NCBI GenBank assembly: GCA_003427395.1
Contig: BFEA01000316.1
Location: 1,101,176-1,129,947 of the forward strand
DNA: 28,772 bases
Direction: 5' to 3'
DNA from: Chara braunii
Lineage: Eukaryota > Streptophyta > Charophyceae > Charales > Characeae
Shown: one piece after another, positions 27,329-28,772 of the stretch
How the letters are laid out: each line of letters starts with the position of its first letter
Position numbering within the stretch: position 1 is the first letter of the stretch
Made by a program: the position numbers and the translations under genes
The notes under the pieces: generated by a model
Database searches by the model: none
Told to the model about the DNA's origin: nothing
Seen by the model: the letters and a program-made list of their open reading frames with translations, nothing else

Positions 27329-27792
27329 CTAAGGGTCCGATCCCACCACTACACTACAGCCCAGTTACGGTGTAGTTTTCGGGTGTCGTCGCGGCCGCCG
27401 AAATATTTTGCCATACTTCCGTTTGGGTGTGTCGTGGCAGCACGTCCGCGAAGGGTGCAAGCGTAGTTACTACAATTGTTCTGTAGACCGTGAGGGCATC
27501 TCTGCAGCGAAAAAGAGGGAGCAATTTTTTTTTGTTGTTGTTTTTTTTCTTTTTCGTCCGTTTGCAGCATCAGGAATGTCCGTGGACCACACTGTTGTGT
27601 GGCATTTCGGTTGGCGAAAACGTCCGCCCTCTGCAACAGCCCACAAATAACCGCCGCGGGTCCAGGACAACCATCGAAGAAGTTGCCCTCGTGGGATCCA
27701 GTTTCTCTTTTTCGTCCCGCCACAGCCGCTGACATCTTTGTAGTGCTTTTTCAGGACTACAGTCGTAGTGCAGTGGTGGGATCAGACCCTAA
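27329..27792. mobile_element. MITE-like element with 28-bp terminal inverted repeats
   Basis: The left end starts TAAGGGTCCGATCCCACCAC (27330). The right end, in reverse complement, starts TTAGGGTCTGATCCCACCAC, with about three mismatches over 28 bases. The interior is not inverted and contains no recognisable gene; open frames reflect T-runs and CpG-rich sequence. The terminal motif CTAAGGGNCNGATCCCA is shared with the foldback element at 2613-2771, so these may be one transposon family. Confidence 0.6.
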
Positions 27793-27854
27793 TTCTTTAA
27801 GCCCAACCAATTCAATTACCTGTCGAATATGGACAGGACGGCCTTTCAGGCCTT

Positions 27855-28240
27855 TTTTATTGTCATTATAGTATTACGGGGAACCCCGTAGCAGCCACAT
27901 CCGTGCTCAAGCCTCCAACGAGAGGACACGGGAGCTGCACCCACCAGCAGGTGCAATACCTGCTACAGCAGGTGGCCGATACCGGCCAGGGGTCAGCCGG
28001 TAGCATCAGGAGAGGACCGAGCTTCTTCGATGGGCCAGTCACTGTGCCTCCCCTCCGGTCCCCTCCCCCTATGAACTTCAGCAGTCTCTGCTCAATGCCA
28101 CTCGGGGGGACCAACGGCATGTCTCTAGGTGGCAGGCACCAAGCTCGCCCAGGAAGGTGCATGATGCCAATGGGGATTGAACCCAAGACCTCCTGAATGC
28201 CACTTGTGTGCCTTACCAACTGAGCTAGGCCGCTGGATAC
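27855..28240 (-). mobile_element. tRNA-derived SINE, minus-strand full-length candidate
   Basis: Read from 28240 downward: A-box GGCCTAGCTCAGTTGGTAAG, then GGCACACAAGTGGCATTCAG, GAGGTCTT, and B-box GGGTTCAATCCCC. A body of about 290 bases with a CACCTGCTGTAGCAGGT stem follows. It ends with TATAATGACAATAAAAAA (about 27870-27855). The head is the same as at 13650. tRNA-like head, unrelated body and short A-rich tail make this the most complete SINE here. The Pol III boxes look functional, but autonomous transcription is not demonstrated. Confidence 0.8.
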
Positions 28241-28254
28241 TAACTCTTTTTTTG

Positions 28255-28470
28255 TGACCCCCGCGTAGTTTCCCCTTCTTTTTTTCTTTCTGTTTTTCGA
28301 AAAAGTCCAGGCTGTTGAAGAGGCTGGATGCTAGGCATATGACAGTTCCTTCAGTACTTGGCCATTTAATTGTCCAGGTGATCTATGTAGGTCCCCTATG
28401 AGACTCCCTCCCACCCTTTGCTCTCATTCTTAGTCTCTGGCGCACCCCTCCTCCCACCTCAGTGCTTTTG
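28255..28470 (-). mobile_element. SINE 3' half, minus strand
   Basis: On the minus strand: GGGGTGCGCCAGAG, GGCCAAGTACTGAAGGAACT, CTTCAACAGCCTGGACTTTT, then an A-rich tail (to about 28273). Block order matches the plus-strand SINE at 10440-10610. Confidence 0.65.
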
Positions 28471-28473
28471 TTC

Positions 28474-28590
28474 TTTTTTTTTTTTTTTTTTTTAAAGCCC
28501 AGGGTGTCCTAGGGGCAGCATCGTTGAAAGATCAGCCTACGGAACCGAAATGGCTGGCGATAAACCACGTGGGTTCATTTTTTTTTAATT
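28474..28590 (-). mobile_element. SINE 3' end with A20 tail, minus strand
   Basis: Read on the minus strand: GGCTGATCTTTCAACGATGC, TAGGACACCCTGGGCTTT, then A20 (28493-28474). It carries the same tail consensus as the neighbouring SINEs and is inserted directly upstream of another family member, giving a head-to-tail pair. The head is not recognisable up to the window end. Confidence 0.6.
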
Positions 28591-28772
28591 GGTGCTCATG
28601 GGAAATCCACAATGGGAAATAGAGGCTCTGAGGCCTACAACAGTGCAATCATTTGCACCACTTATGCTTGGCTTTTGCTGGTTTGAAGAGGTAAGGTTCC
28701 ATGACCCCCGTAGTGAAATTGAAAAGCAATAAAAGTTTTATACTGCATACAAGGGCCCCTATTTCACAAACC
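28591..28772. other. Noncoding DNA at the right end
   Basis: No coding signal. AATAAA at 28728-28733 is a chance-level polyadenylation signal with no gene in front of it. Confidence 0.4.

Noticed and set aside
27038-27466. 142-residue plus-strand open frame
   Set aside because: It includes a poly-Phe stretch from T26 and spans the end of a MITE-like element; no domain or codon-use support.
27874-27892. TACGGGG-AA-CCCCGTA hairpin as a transcription terminator
   Set aside because: A Rho-independent terminator makes no sense in this eukaryotic context; it lies in the 3' part of a minus-strand SINE.

Overview
The window is repeat-dominated nuclear DNA of a eukaryote and contains no recognisable intact host gene. 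Evidence for a eukaryote includes spliceosomal U6 snRNA fragments, tRNA-derived SINE heads, two APE-type LINEs and a Penelope-like retroelement (PLE). A PLE whose GIY-YIG endonuclease lies upstream of the reverse transcriptase (RT), preceded by a CCHC/coiled-coil protein, points to the green lineage. My best guess is a large-genome streptophyte alga such as Chara; this is inference from element types and not proven here.

Layout. 1-1250: noncoding DNA with nested hairpins, poly(A) tracts and two truncated U6 copies in opposite orientation, each running into an A-rich tract. 1395-2542: two GATT-repeat/B-box units, a minisatellite of about 23 bp units, then a one-base N and poly(A). 2613-3525: foldback and hairpin elements. 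3627-9019: a decayed PLE bounded by 134-bp direct repeats (pLTR-like), with ORF1 (CCHC knuckle, coiled coil, SAP-like helices), then GIY-YIG, then RT. 9091-11601: a MITE copy and a cluster of SINE fragments and short duplications. 11602-12404: assembly gap. 12833-13526: a long foldback element with arms near 280 bp. 13650 on: a tRNA-derived SINE.

14000-20000 (+): a 5'-truncated, frameshifted L1-like LINE whose RT core is present three times in tandem, followed by a zinc-binding domain and a proline-rich tail. A Nextera mate-pair junction adapter sits inside that tail, so the assembly is demonstrably imperfect there. 20545-25800 (-): a second LINE in convergent orientation with an ORF1 remnant, endonuclease, RT, zinc-binding domain, 3' UTR and poly(A). 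25800-28772: noncoding DNA with a third U6 fragment, a MITE-like element and minus-strand SINEs.

The parts do not form a pathway. The LINEs could have supplied in trans the machinery that copied the SINEs and the U6 fragments. The most notable item is the permuted PLE with its own DNA/RNA-binding ORF1.
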